Origin: Neobacillus niacini
GTDB lineage: Bacteria > Bacillota > Bacilli > Bacillales > Cytobacillaceae
NCBI RefSeq assembly: GCF_019749295.1
Contig: NZ_JACWFG010000003.1
Span: 243,800 to 307,799 of the forward strand
Reading direction: 5' to 3'
Length of the DNA: 64,000 nucleotides
Shown piece after piece: positions 44,718 to 53,720 of the stretch (positions are counted from its first letter, which is position 1; every line of letters begins with the position of its first letter). A program made the translations under genes and the position numbers. The notes beneath the pieces are model-generated. The model made no database searches. It worked only from the letters and a program-made list of their open reading frames with translations, and was not told the DNA's origin.

Positions 44718-45101
44718 TTAATTAATTTCTGTCCATTTGGTCATCTTTTTGGAAGAAGTATTAAAAAATCCCCGTCCGACAACTGTTTCACCACTGTGTA
44801 ATCTTAGAGTGAAGTTTACTTTCTGTATCTCTCCAATAGGTGTTTCAGCTTGATAAGCCATAATCCCTTTTATAAAAGAAAATGAACCTCTTATAGGTAT
44901 ACCTCCACCTGTTTGCATTATTTTTTCGATTTTTCTAACAGAAGAATGAAAATAATATTCCTCCTGAAGAATGATTTCTGTTTGATTGGACAACTTCCTT
45001 TCAGTTAACAATTGTTCTACCCGCAAGGAAAAAATTGCTAGAAACAAAATAAGTACAACTAAAATTAATGGATAAGTAAATCCTTGTTCATTTTTCCTCA
45101 T
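44718..45101 (-). CDS. comGG: Competence minor pseudopilin ComGG
   Basis: A 127-residue protein with a prepilin leader and first helix, MRKNEQGFTYPLILVVLILF, where processing would occur after the Gly before Phe. It is the last gene of the comG operon. The ATG overlaps the comGF stop codon (ATATGA), showing coupling. ComGG is a minor pseudopilin of the competence pilus that takes up DNA. Confidence 0.85.
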   Translation of the reverse strand: MRKNEQGFTYPLILVVLILFLAIFSLRVEQLLTERKLSNQTEIILQEEYYFHSSVRKIEKIMQTGGGIPIRGSFSFIKGIMAYQAETPIGEIQKVNFTLRLHSGETVVGRGFFNTSSKKMTKWTEIN

Positions 45102-45538
45102 ATGACTGGAACCCATTCTATATAGGAATACACCCTAACACTGTATTCTCGACCCCAAATATCAATTACGCTAATTTTCACTGAATTATTTACCCTAGTA
45201 AAAGTTACGGAAGCCACATTTTGTAATAACGTTTCATGTCCGGAAGAATTCACTTGCCTTCTAATATTACTTCCATATTTCTCATAATAAATGGTATCAC
45301 TATTTAGGGTTAATACTAGTCTCCCTGAAACCACCTGGGCTTTAGAGACAATACGGATTTCCTTTTTTACCTGACTGCAAAAAACATCCCATTCCATTTC
45401 TTGAAGTCTTTTATTGGAATCTTTATGATCTAATACAATTTGAAATACCGGGAGCATGAAAAATATAATCGTCGTAAAAATCGAAAAGGCAAATAAAACC
45501 TCAAGAAGGGTAAAAGCTTTCTCATTCGGGAACTGCAC
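45098..45538 (-). CDS. comGF: Competence minor pseudopilin ComGF
   Basis: About 146 residues with the prepilin signature NEKAFTLLEVLFAFSIF. I favour a GTG at 45538, 8 nt after AAGGAT, giving a short leader; an upstream ATG at 45571 would overlap comGE by 50 bp. The rest contains the ComGF pattern QMEWDVFCSQVKKEIR-like region and a final WGREYSVRVYSYIEWVPV strand. It is a minor competence pseudopilin. Confidence 0.85.
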   Translation of the reverse strand: MQFPNEKAFTLLEVLFAFSIFTTIIFFMLPVFQIVLDHKDSNKRLQEMEWDVFCSQVKKEIRIVSKAQVVSGRLVLTLNSDTIYYEKYGSNIRRQVNSSGHETLLQNVASVTFTRVNNSVKISVIDIWGREYSVRVYSYIEWVPVI

Positions 45539-45860
45539 AGATTTCAATCCTTTGAAGAAATGTATTTTCATCTACTTTTACACACACTTCCTTCTGTTCA
45601 TAAAGTGTTGATTGTTTCCAGTAAACTTTGTATTCCATTCTATTATGAAAAACGGAGTAACTTGAGGTTGACCAATCTTCCGATAAGTTTGCTTGTAGTT
45701 CCTCATATAAAAACTGTTTAACCTTTTTATTTCTTGCAAGCTGCTGCGATTGATTTGTTAAATCTAGTAACAAGGGGATAAAAAATATACAGATCATAAA
45801 AAGAGCAGATAACGATAGAAGGAGTTCTAGTAAAAAGAATCCATCATTCTTCCACAACAT
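45522..45860 (-). CDS. comGE: Competence minor pseudopilin ComGE
   Basis: About 112 residues starting MLWKNDGFFLLELLLSLSAL, a prepilin-like leader with Gly before Phe and Glu five residues on. The ATG at 45860 follows GAAAGGGACGG and overlaps comGD. It is a minor pseudopilin in the order comGA-GB-GC-GD-GE-GF-GG. Confidence 0.83.
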   Translation of the reverse strand: MLWKNDGFFLLELLLSLSALFMICIFFIPLLLDLTNQSQQLARNKKVKQFLYEELQANLSEDWSTSSYSVFHNRMEYKVYWKQSTLYEQKEVCVKVDENTFLQRIEICAVPE

Positions 45861-46278
45861 AAAACCGTCCCTTTCCAATCAAAAAAGTTAAACGATAAAG
45901 CTTTTGCTCCGTCCGAATAAATAATGAGCCAAATCTGTCTAAATTCCCATTCGGGCTAAACTTAAAATACAGTTGGATTGTCCCTTGACTTACTCTAATC
46001 TTTGGTGAATGAGTTCTCTCCACAATTTGATTACTTCCAGCAATTAGGACATACTTATGTTCATTTTCATAAAAGATAACTTTTACGTCCATCTGATTTG
46101 CAATGGCATATTGTTGACCGTAATATAAATCGGCTTTTAACTGGATAATAAACGCTTTGTCGTTTACTGAATGGAATTGTGGCTTTATGCTAAAGGCAGT
46201 AATTGAGGAGATGATTAGGAAGATAGAGAGAACAATCAAGGATTCAATTAATGTAAATCCTTTCTGATTGAGGAGCAT
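45844..46278 (-). CDS. comGD: Competence pseudopilin ComGD
   Basis: A 144-residue pseudopilin with leader MLLNQKGFTLIESLIVLSIF and a GspH-like C-terminal domain (ISQ-type strand region KIRVSQGTIQLYFKF, SPNGN). Its first base is the last base of the comGC stop codon. It is needed for DNA binding at the competent cell surface. Confidence 0.92.
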   Translation of the reverse strand: MLLNQKGFTLIESLIVLSIFLIISSITAFSIKPQFHSVNDKAFIIQLKADLYYGQQYAIANQMDVKVIFYENEHKYVLIAGSNQIVERTHSPKIRVSQGTIQLYFKFSPNGNLDRFGSLFIRTEQKLYRLTFLIGKGRFYVVEE

Positions 46279-46595
46279 TATGTTGTGGTTTTTGCTACTG
46301 CAGTTACTTTTCCTTCTGAATCAATTAATATACTTTTTGTTCCATTTGGACAACCGGTATCTTCTATTAGGTAATTTTCTGAAATAAGGTCAGCCATTGT
46401 AGGCACTTTATTCTTGTCAATCATATATGACTGTACCTGCGCTTGGACCATTTTAACAAATGCTTCACAGCCTTTATTGTTTATATTTGTATTATGCCTG
46501 GCCACATTTGGAATTGTAACAATTAATAATACAGAAATAACTAGCATAACAATCATCATTTCAACGAGGGTAAAACCTTTTTCATTTTTCATCAT
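46278..46595 (-). CDS. comGC: Competence major pseudopilin ComGC
   Basis: The 105-residue major pilin of the competence pilus: MMKNEKGFTLVEMMIVMLVI with the prepilin peptidase site after Gly, and two cysteines (in NNKGCEAF and DTGCPNG) that form the intramolecular disulfide known in B. subtilis. It is processed by ComC, which is outside the window. Confidence 0.95.
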   Translation of the reverse strand: MMKNEKGFTLVEMMIVMLVISVLLIVTIPNVARHNTNINNKGCEAFVKMVQAQVQSYMIDKNKVPTMADLISENYLIEDTGCPNGTKSILIDSEGKVTAVAKTTT

Positions 46596-46612
46596 TATAT
46601 TTTCCTCCAGTT

Positions 46613-47644
46613 TTATATTCCATCCATTAGCTGAAACATTGGTAATAGAATAGCTAAGTACATTGATACTACAAGAAATCCTATAAAAAGATAGAGTACA
46701 GGCTGAATCATTTTTAGGTTTTTTTCAATACTTTCTTCCATATTCAACACACAATGCTGGCTGAAGAACAGCAATTCCTGTTCTAATTTCCCATTTTCTT
46801 GGCCATGTTTTACAATCATCGAGAATTCTTTTTCAAAAAACGGAAAAGCTGCTAGGATTGACTCCAATTTTTCACCAGTTAACAGCTTTTGCTTAATTGC
46901 CCTTCCCAACTTGCTATAAAATGTCTGTCTATGGTTATTTTCGAATAGCTGCAGGGCTTCTAATACGGATATTCCCCCCGATAAAAGAAAGCTAAGTTGG
47001 ACAGAAAAATAATGGGTAAACAACAATTTGAGGATTCGGCCTGCAATCGGTATTCTTACGAGTAATGAACGCTGTTGTAAGACGGGTATCTTTCTAAATA
47101 CAAAAAGATAATAAACGATTCCTATTGCCAAGAACAACAGAAAGATAACTATTAATATTGGAAAATAGGTGCTAAAAGAATATAGGACCTTCATAAAGAA
47201 ATTTGCTTCTAGATTCATAGATTCGAAGAGACTTGTAAATTTGGGCAATAATGATTTTTGAACAAACACAAACAAAAACCCAGTAATAAAGATAAGTAAA
47301 GCTGGATACTGCAGCAGTTTCAAAAGTTTTTTTCGATCATTCTCCTTTACTAATGCTAAAGAACTGCCTTCCTGGAGAGCGTCTGCAAAGCTTCCATGCT
47401 GTTCGGCAAAATAGACATAACCAATTAAATCATTATGAAAGCCTAGAATATTTAAAACATCATGGAACGAACTGCCATTTTTCAAATCAACTAAACATTG
47501 ATACATTTCATCCTTACGGTTTTTAGGTAAATGTAAGGATAAGGATTCGATTGCTTCTGCGATTGGATAGCCTCGTGCAAGTAATTCACCCATTCGATTT
47601 AAAAAAGTTGCCTGCTCATTGACAGACCAATTATGGCGCTTCAT
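46613..47644 (-). CDS. comGB: Competence pilus assembly membrane protein ComGB
   Basis: A 343-residue GspF/PilC-family protein with two cytoplasmic helical-bundle repeats and three membrane helices, including LLSGGISVLEALQLFENNH and MIQPVLYLFIGFLVVSMYLA. It anchors pilus assembly at the membrane. I use the internal ATG at 47644 (MKRHNWSVNEQATFLNRMG), which aligns with the B. subtilis start; it overlaps the end of comGA. Confidence 0.93.
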   Translation of the reverse strand: MKRHNWSVNEQATFLNRMGELLARGYPIAEAIESLSLHLPKNRKDEMYQCLVDLKNGSSFHDVLNILGFHNDLIGYVYFAEQHGSFADALQEGSSLALVKENDRKKLLKLLQYPALLIFITGFLFVFVQKSLLPKFTSLFESMNLEANFFMKVLYSFSTYFPILIVIFLLFLAIGIVYYLFVFRKIPVLQQRSLLVRIPIAGRILKLLFTHYFSVQLSFLLSGGISVLEALQLFENNHRQTFYSKLGRAIKQKLLTGEKLESILAAFPFFEKEFSMIVKHGQENGKLEQELLFFSQHCVLNMEESIEKNLKMIQPVLYLFIGFLVVSMYLAILLPMFQLMDGI

Positions 47645-48716
47645 TACTATAAACCAGCCGATCATATTCAGACTCTTTTATATAGCCAAGAGCAATCCCT
47701 TTTTTTATTACTTCCTTGACTGTTGTGTAACGCGAAATAATATTCTCTCCTTTTGCTTCCTTCATCGCAGCATTAAGGTTTCTTCCCGATAGAAGCTCAA
47801 AAACACTCGCTCTTTTCCATCTTCCATACGAGTAACAATAGGGCGAACATTCCCCTTCGCAATACGGACATGTCAGTTCTACTAATCGTTGAGCAGTAAC
47901 CGCAATAAGGGTTTGTTCTACCTCTAACCAATTGACACCAAACTCATGGAGACGATATACCGCTCCTTTTGCATCCCTTGTATGCATAGTACTGAGAACT
48001 AAATGTCCTGTTAAGGCAGCACGTACTGCTATTTTTGCAGTTTCCGCGTCACGAATTTCTCCGACCATTATTATGTCGGGATCATGACGCAAAATCGCCT
48101 TTAGACCGGCTGCATATGTTACACCCGCTTTTTCATTCACTTGTATTTGTAAAACGGAATCGTAGTTTTTTTCGATGGGATCTTCAAGAGTAATAACGTT
48201 TCGATGAAAAAGATGGGCAGTTTCATTTAAAAGGGAGTAAAGAGTTGTGGTTTTGCCTGAACCTGTTGGTCCCGTGAAGATGATTAATCCATGTGCGTGT
48301 TTTAGGAGTGCCAATAGTTTTCTGGTCATGCCAGGGAATAAAGAGAGTTGATGAAAGGGAATCTGTTCTTGTTGGGGCAGAAGCCTAATTACCAGACTTT
48401 CTCGATTGTTAGATGGAAGGGTTGAAAGTCTAAGGCCCATTAATTTTCCATCCACTTCACAAAAAATAGCACCGCTTTGAGGGCGTCTTCGTTCTCCGAT
48501 ATCCATATTTGCAGTAAATTTAAAATGTGAAATTAACCTGTCGCATTCATCTTTTGGAAGTGATAACCGGGGAATGAGTTTGTTCGTTAAGCGGATTTGA
48601 ATCAGTGTGTCTTTTTTTCTGGGTACAATGTGAATATCTGTTGCTTGGTTCCTGGCTGCATCTGTGATAATCCTATTTGCTAGTATTTCGATTGCACTTA
48701 CAATGAGTAACACCAC
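47631..48716 (-). CDS. comGA: Competence pilus ATPase ComGA
   Basis: A secretion ATPase of the GspE/PilB family that powers competence pilus assembly. It has Walker A FTGPTGSGKTTTLYS (about residues 138-147), the Asp box ITLEDPIEKNYDS, Walker B IIMVGEIRDAETA and the His box LSTMHTRDA, plus a CPYC-like metal site. The 361-residue reading begins GTG at 48716; conservation starts only at SAIEILANR, and an ATT at 48704 behind AAAGGTGGTG is an alternative start. It heads the comG operon. Confidence 0.95.
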   Translation of the reverse strand: MVLLIVSAIEILANRIITDAARNQATDIHIVPRKKDTLIQIRLTNKLIPRLSLPKDECDRLISHFKFTANMDIGERRRPQSGAIFCEVDGKLMGLRLSTLPSNNRESLVIRLLPQQEQIPFHQLSLFPGMTRKLLALLKHAHGLIIFTGPTGSGKTTTLYSLLNETAHLFHRNVITLEDPIEKNYDSVLQIQVNEKAGVTYAAGLKAILRHDPDIIMVGEIRDAETAKIAVRAALTGHLVLSTMHTRDAKGAVYRLHEFGVNWLEVEQTLIAVTAQRLVELTCPYCEGECSPYCYSYGRWKRASVFELLSGRNLNAAMKEAKGENIISRYTTVKEVIKKGIALGYIKESEYDRLVYSNEAP

Positions 48717-49005
48717 CTTTTATTTTGTCTTTGTAATTATTCGACACTTTTCAAGCATTTCCTTCAAGTTTCTTCTTTTTTTTAAAAATTTTTTTAATGT
48801 TCCACTTCATAAACTTCTTAAAAATAATTATTGACAGACATCCTGTGTATAATTCGTCTAACTTTTGTACAACTAAAGCTACCCATACAATTTATAATTG
48901 TGAACAAATTCTAAACATATAGTGTTAACATTGTTAACCTCATTCCCATGTTTAATTAGCTGTATTATAATTGGGGTAAATTATGGGGGTCCGAGGTGAA
49001 CAGAG
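48717..49005. promoter_or_regulatory. Divergent promoter region between comGA and the SufR-like regulator gene
   Basis: This very AT-rich region has no ORF. It contains two perfect palindromes upstream of the regulator gene: ACAATT-TAT-AATTGT at 48887-48901 and GTTAAC-ATT-GTTAAC at 48924-48938. Either could be an operator for the adjacent regulator. A ComK box is expected for comG, but I could not find clear AAAA-N5-TTTT pairs. Confidence 0.4.
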
Positions 49006-49701
49006 ATGGAACAAACATTAAAGATAACAAATGTTTTATCAGATCCAACTAGGTATTATATTTATCAATACATTACGAAACGTCACCAAGAAGTTACAGT
49101 ACAAGAGGTGGCCGAGAACTTTAATATTCATCCCAATGTTGCAAGATTACACTTATCAAAGCTCGAAGATGTTAACATGTTGATTTCTGAAACAAAGAAG
49201 ACTGGTAAAGGCGGAAGACCTAGCAGATTATATCGTTTATCAGACGACGTTATTCAGCTGCACTTCCCGTTCCGGGATTACATGCTTCTATCCAAAGTAG
49301 CGATTTCTACCATGCTCACATTAGGTGAGGCAGGTAAACAAGCACTATATTTAACGGGTAAGCGTTTTGGTACTGAAGTAATTGAGCAGGAAATGGCAAA
49401 AAGATCCTTTGGAGATGAAATTGATTTTGATCAGAAGTTAACAATTTTAAAAAGTGCTGCCACATTAGCAGGATTCTATCCAGAATTCGAAGTAAATGGA
49501 GATCACACGAAAATTTACTTCCAAATTTACAATTGTCCATTCAAAGAAGTCGCAGAGGAACATGAAAGTGTTTGCGCAATGCATCATGAGTTTTTAAAAG
49601 GAATGTTTGAAGCATTGTTTAACTCAGTAGAGTTAGTTGAAAAAGAAAACATCATATCTGGATGTGAAACTTGCTCTTACCAGGCACTAGTTACAAACTA
49701 A
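49006..49701 (+). CDS. SufR-like winged-helix regulator with conserved C-terminal cysteines
   Basis: A 231-residue regulator with an N-terminal ArsR/DeoR-type winged helix (SDPTRYYIYQYI, VAENFNIHPNVARLHLSKL) and a wing GKGGRPSRLYRL. The C-terminal domain has Cys at about 178 and 191 with exactly 12 residues between them, then a later GCETC pair. This C-X12-C spacing is that of SufR, which senses an iron-sulfur cluster. The start follows CGAGGTGAACAG. The regulated genes are not shown here; it may act on its own promoter or on comG. Confidence 0.78.
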   Translation: MEQTLKITNVLSDPTRYYIYQYITKRHQEVTVQEVAENFNIHPNVARLHLSKLEDVNMLISETKKTGKGGRPSRLYRLSDDVIQLHFPFRDYMLLSKVAISTMLTLGEAGKQALYLTGKRFGTEVIEQEMAKRSFGDEIDFDQKLTILKSAATLAGFYPEFEVNGDHTKIYFQIYNCPFKEVAEEHESVCAMHHEFLKGMFEALFNSVELVEKENIISGCETCSYQALVTN

Positions 49702-49781
49702 TTTTAAAGCTTATTTACTTTTGAACTCCTTTTCTTTATAATATTGCATGATGGTACCGTAGGGGAAAAGGAGGGATACAT

Positions 49782-50024
49782 ATGGATCGCATGTTCAGAG
49801 TCTTGGGTTTCTGGACGGGTATTTTTGCCGTAATGTTCTATCTAGGTGATATGGATAAAACCGCAATGCTTTTCTTGGCCCAAACTGGATTCTTTGTTTT
49901 GTTAAGCTATCTTAAACTTTCCGAACGTATGTATATGTATGTTTTCGGAGCATATTTAACCGTATTCTTCGCAGGCTTCACTTATTGGACAACATTTATG
50001 ATGCCGCTAGGTGGAGGACATTAA
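49782..50024 (+). CDS. yqgY: DUF2626 membrane protein, YqgY-like
   Basis: An 80-residue protein with two or three membrane helices, MDRMFRVLGFWTGIFAVMFY and a last helix ending FTYWTTFMMPLGGGH. This matches the DUF2626/YqgY family of Bacillus. No function is known. It follows GGGGAAAAGGAGGG and precedes a shared terminator. Confidence 0.88.
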   Translation: MDRMFRVLGFWTGIFAVMFYLGDMDKTAMLFLAQTGFFVLLSYLKLSERMYMYVFGAYLTVFFAGFTYWTTFMMPLGGGH

Positions 50025-50040
50025 GAAGATATTAACACAT

Positions 50041-50073
50041 AAAAAACACCGGAGCATCTCTCCGGTGTTTTTT
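50041..50073. terminator. Bidirectional terminator after yqgY
   Basis: AACACCGGAG/CTCCGGTGTT stem with poly-A and poly-T flanks between convergent genes. Confidence 0.92.
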
Positions 50074-50075
50074 AT

Positions 50076-51155
50076 TTAAGGAAAAAGATTACCGATCATA
50101 CCTTTTTGTTGTAGAACCAGGTGAAAAAACGAACTCATTCCAGACGGCATGATTAAACTACGAATGGCACGATTTCGTTTACTAACCTCTGAAAATGGAT
50201 TTGGATCATAATGGTTTTCTAATTCCTTTAATATACCTGCTTTAAGTAAAAACTCATCCTGTCTTAGCTTTGTATGGAATAACAGTTCAGCTTGTTCACC
50301 CTTTTGAATGAGCCAATCAAAATGAATGTGAGTTGTTATATCCATATCTCCTGGATGCTCCAATACATCATGAATCATTTGGTGCTGATAATATCCTCTT
50401 AAGCTTCCCTTTTTCCTTGAAGGGTGCTTCCACTCTTCATTGGTATAACCATAATCTGCTGTTACAACAATCCCTTTTTTTAAAACCCGGGATATATCCC
50501 GTACCATCCCTTCCATTAATAAAGGTACTTCTATACGCTGCTTTTCCTTTAATTCGAACCTGCTTTCCTCTAAAAAGGAAAAAATAAAGGGGTTTGTTAA
50601 AGGAACCTTTACTTCATATAAACTCTCGTTATTGATTCCAACCATTACCTCGAACAATTGACCATCGTCCTTTTCAATGACATGCACAGGCAAGGCATCA
50701 AACAACTCATTTGAAAAGACCATTCCTTCAAAAGGATCTAACTGATTAAGACTGTGCACCTGTTTAACCCTAAATTTGGGCTTTAGTATTTCATTCTGTA
50801 AATGGAGATGATAGGGACTGCTTTCTACTATTATGTATGTTAACGAAGTTTTCGTTGATTCTTCCCATTCTTGTAAAAAGGCATGTGCAAACCTTCCATT
50901 GCCAGCACCAATCTCGCAAAAAATGGGTTTTAAGTTATTTTCCCTGCATACACGTGTGAACCACTTTGCCATCATTCTCCCATAAATATCGGATATATTA
51001 CTTGTAGTAATAAAATCCCCTTGGCTGCCAATTTTTTGTTTATTTTTCATATAGTATCCTAATTCTGGATGATAGAGGACGGCATCAATGTATTCTGCAT
51101 AGGAAATTAAGTTTGTTTCTGAGTTTGAAATTAACCTCTTTAAATAGGTAATCAT
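50076..51155 (-). CDS. MidA-family (DUF185) SAM-dependent methyltransferase
   Basis: A protein of about 359 residues with the MidA/NDUFAF7-type fold: YHPELGYYMKNKQKIGSQGD at the start, the SAM motif PIFCEIGAGNGRFAHAFL, VFSNELFDALPVHV and VVTADYGYT. In mitochondria the relative methylates a complex I subunit; the bacterial substrate is unknown. The second ATG (51155) is best placed after GAGGG. It is a single gene, convergent with yqgY. Confidence 0.88.
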   Translation of the reverse strand: MITYLKRLISNSETNLISYAEYIDAVLYHPELGYYMKNKQKIGSQGDFITTSNISDIYGRMMAKWFTRVCRENNLKPIFCEIGAGNGRFAHAFLQEWEESTKTSLTYIIVESSPYHLHLQNEILKPKFRVKQVHSLNQLDPFEGMVFSNELFDALPVHVIEKDDGQLFEVMVGINNESLYEVKVPLTNPFIFSFLEESRFELKEKQRIEVPLLMEGMVRDISRVLKKGIVVTADYGYTNEEWKHPSRKKGSLRGYYQHQMIHDVLEHPGDMDITTHIHFDWLIQKGEQAELLFHTKLRQDEFLLKAGILKELENHYDPNPFSEVSKRNRAIRSLIMPSGMSSFFHLVLQQKGMIGNLFP

Positions 51156-51263
51156 CATTATTCCCTCTTTCAATTTACATCATTGACACAGTAAATACTT
51201 TGTTATATTGTAATTTTAGCAGCTTAACTATATCCCTCCCATTTTTTATAGGACATCCCCCAA

Positions 51264-51294
51264 GAAAACCCTTCTCTAACGAGAAGGGTTTTTC
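51264..51294 (-). terminator. Terminator after yqgX
   Basis: AACCCTTCTC/GAGAAGGGTT stem with a 4-nt loop and T run. The next bases (51303-51340) contain CTAGCGCAAGTGCCCAGGGG, which looks like a remnant of a dispersed Bacillus repeat. Confidence 0.75.
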
Positions 51295-51344
51295 TATGGA
51301 TAAAATCGTCTAGCGCAAGTGCCCAGGGGCTTTTGCTTTGGGAT

Positions 51345-51980
51345 TTAGAACCCATTTAAAAACGGATTGCCATCCATCTCTTCTCCAATGGTGGTTATCG
51401 GTCCATGACCTGATAATACGACGGTTTCTTCGGGTAAAAATAATAACTTGTCATGGATGCTTTTCATTAGCTGCTTATGGTTACCTCCCGGAAGGTCCGT
51501 TCGGCCTATACTGCTCTTAAATAAGGCATCACCTGAAACCACAAATCCCTCTGACTCAAAGTAATACGATACACTCCCAGGAGAATGACCTGGTGTCTCA
51601 AGAATGGAGAACATAAAATTATTAATTGTTATCGTCTCCTCCTTTTTTAGGATATAATCTGCTTTTTTCATTTGTATTAACTCTTGCATCTTAAAGAACT
51701 TGGAGCCATTCAATGCCGGATTTACTAACCAATCTTCTTCCTCTTCATGAATATATACAGGAATATCGTAAAAATCTCTAACCTCATCGACTGCTCCGAT
51801 ATGGTCGAAATGTGCATGTGTTAAAAAAATTGCAATTGGCTTGAGTTCTCTTTTTGACAGCCACTTTATTAGTCTTTTTCCTTCACTGCCTGGATCAAAG
51901 ATCAAACAGGATTTATCAGGACTTTCAACAATGTAACAATTCGTTTGCAAAACACCTAGGGGAATTTGGGACCATTTCAT
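51345..51980 (-). CDS. yqgX: Metallo-beta-lactamase-fold hydrolase, YqgX-like
   Basis: A 211-residue glyoxalase II-like hydrolase with the metal motif THAHFDHIG, ETPGHSPGS, SGDALFKSSIGRTDLPGG and final GHGPITT. It probably hydrolyses thioesters such as bacillithiol or glutathione adducts; the substrate is not shown by sequence. The ATG follows GGAGGTAGTCAG. Confidence 0.9.
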   Translation of the reverse strand: MKWSQIPLGVLQTNCYIVESPDKSCLIFDPGSEGKRLIKWLSKRELKPIAIFLTHAHFDHIGAVDEVRDFYDIPVYIHEEEEDWLVNPALNGSKFFKMQELIQMKKADYILKKEETITINNFMFSILETPGHSPGSVSYYFESEGFVVSGDALFKSSIGRTDLPGGNHKQLMKSIHDKLLFLPEETVVLSGHGPITTIGEEMDGNPFLNGF

Positions 51981-52173
51981 CTGACTACCTCCAACTATTT
52001 TTACATTACTATCATTTTACACTATGTAAGGTACATTGCTAACTTTTTAGCCCTCGACAAATGATTAAAAAGAATATAAAATAAGTATCGAATGTATATA
52101 ATATTCTTACATAACTATTTAGAAATTTGTTGGGCTTAGTCCAAGTATTATCTAATAAAGGGGGGCTTTATTA

Positions 52174-52350
52174 ATGGGATTAGTTATTATTTTTGCTTTA
52201 GTATCTTTACTTGCTGCGTATGGTTCATTCACTGCACTAAAAAATAAAAATTTCTTAGGAGCATTCTGGGCGGTTGCAACATTGGCTGTTTTTGGCTGGT
52301 TTACAGTTATGACCCTTATTGAAAGTGGTTTCCCTACTGGAACACACTAA
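52174..52350 (+). CDS. yqgW: DUF2759 small membrane protein, YqgW-like
   Basis: A 58-residue ORF, MGLVIIFALVSLLAAYGSFT followed by ALKNKNFLGAFWAV and a second helix ending TLIESGFPTGTH. Two membrane helices and this sequence match the DUF2759 family next to yqgX in Bacillus. The start follows AAAGGGGGGCTTTATTA. Function is unknown. Convergent with yqgU. Confidence 0.85.
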   Translation: MGLVIIFALVSLLAAYGSFTALKNKNFLGAFWAVATLAVFGWFTVMTLIESGFPTGTH

Positions 52351-52363
52351 ACCTAAAAAATTG

Positions 52364-52390
52364 AAAGACTGCCACATGGCAGTCTTTTTA
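52364..52390. terminator. Bidirectional terminator between yqgW and yqgU
   Basis: AAAGACTGCC/GGCAGTCTTT stem with a 4-nt loop and T runs on both strands. Confidence 0.92.
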
Positions 52391-53530
52391 TTTTTCTACT
52401 AAATCAAATATTTCTTTTGTTTTTAAATTGATGATTCTCTCATAACGATTTCCAACTAATGCTGCTTCGCCATCAGGAGATAAGAGAATAGGTTCGTTTT
52501 TCAAATCCTGTAGAATTAAACTACTAGTTCCCTTATTAATATCATAGCTTATCAACTCAAAACCATCAGTGTAAGCATCTGCTTCTCCACTTTTTAGCGG
52601 TTTTAGGGTAACGAATTTCCCAGCTTTTTCATTAAAATCATAAAAGGGTACTAACCAGCCTGAAAACATTGTCAGATGTGGAATCGAGAAAGAACTAATC
52701 TGCATTTTGTCCTTGTTATAAAAGGTATAAGCTGCCTGTAATTGCTCCTCGTCCCTGACAGCAATTGTCATTAAAGTGTTATGATAAGCTGCAAATTGCA
52801 GTACTTCTGAAAATATCACTTTTGCTTCTTCAGTTCCTACTTTCTTAGACATTAACGGCCCAAAGAGAGAGGGACTAGCTTCATCCCAGTTTATATAAGC
52901 AACTTCATCTATCCCTATCCACTTTATAAAGGGTTGAGGAATGGTTAATTCAGTTGTTGTACTATGTTCTATATCAAGTAACAGCATATTATATGTCCAA
53001 TCTTCATTAAAAGAAGATATTAGAATTTCAGATTCATTATATGGGTTCCACTCAAATGCTAATTCATAGGAGGTGAACGATTGCTTCATTAATTCAGTGC
53101 CTTCTGGAGATAGTACGATAACTTGTCCTTCATAGGTGGAAGGGGAAGTTTGTATTAGAATAAACTCCTTCGAAGGGCTGGCCTGCAGTGTAACGATTGG
53201 CACATCACTCTTATATAGTAATTTACTAGTTCCTTCTTGAAGATTATAAAGATACACATATGATGATTGTTCAAGGTTTGTAATATAAAGTAATTGATGG
53301 TCAGAGAGCCAGCTCCCTATTTTATAAAATTCACCTTCAGGAATTTCAATTGGGAGTTTCCACTTTTGCAGCGGTTCTGAAGGCGGTTTAATATTCTTGT
53401 CAATATCTTCAGGGTGTCTAGGCTTGGCCTCTTGCTGCTGTGTGCAAGCGCTAAAAAAGGAGACAATAAGGAGCAAAAAAGTGACTTGTATAATATATCT
53501 TATGATTATTTTTCTATTGTTAAGCCGCAT
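52388..53530 (-). CDS. yqgU: YqgU-like lipoprotein, beta-propeller type
   Basis: A 380-residue exported lipoprotein. The signal peptide ends in FFSAC, where the Cys (about residue 29) would be lipidated. The rest shows repeating strands such as LLYITNLEQSSYVYLYNLQ and AAYHNTLMTIAVRDEEQ, consistent with a WD40-like or six-bladed propeller. Function is unknown; position after yqgT fits YqgU. Two stop-adjacent bases overlap the terminator with yqgW. Confidence 0.82.
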   Translation of the reverse strand: MRLNNRKIIIRYIIQVTFLLLIVSFFSACTQQQEAKPRHPEDIDKNIKPPSEPLQKWKLPIEIPEGEFYKIGSWLSDHQLLYITNLEQSSYVYLYNLQEGTSKLLYKSDVPIVTLQASPSKEFILIQTSPSTYEGQVIVLSPEGTELMKQSFTSYELAFEWNPYNESEILISSFNEDWTYNMLLLDIEHSTTTELTIPQPFIKWIGIDEVAYINWDEASPSLFGPLMSKKVGTEEAKVIFSEVLQFAAYHNTLMTIAVRDEEQLQAAYTFYNKDKMQISSFSIPHLTMFSGWLVPFYDFNEKAGKFVTLKPLKSGEADAYTDGFELISYDINKGTSSLILQDLKNEPILLSPDGEAALVGNRYERIINLKTKEIFDLVEK

Positions 53531-53618
53531 TTCTCTCCTCCCTCCTTATTACACTCAATAATTAGTACGTTTTCTTTACAGAAATGTTTCAAAAATAACA
53601 GAATTATTTAAAAATAAG

Positions 53619-53646
53619 AAAAAAGTCGCATACGTACGACTTTTTC
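53619..53646 (-). terminator. Terminator after yqgT
   Basis: AAAAAGTCG/CGACTTTTT stem with 8-nt loop; T runs on both sides, 75 bp past yqgT. Confidence 0.8.
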
Positions 53647-53720
53647 TTATTTACAAATACCAACACAATAGTTTATTTTAATGTCATTGCCATCAATTTA
53701 CAAGCTGTGAAAATAACTAT

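Noticed and set aside
48831-48852. TTGACA ... TATAAT promoter upstream of the SufR-like gene
   Set aside because: The two boxes are only 10 bp apart; SigmaA promoters need about 17 bp. It is probably chance in AT-rich DNA.
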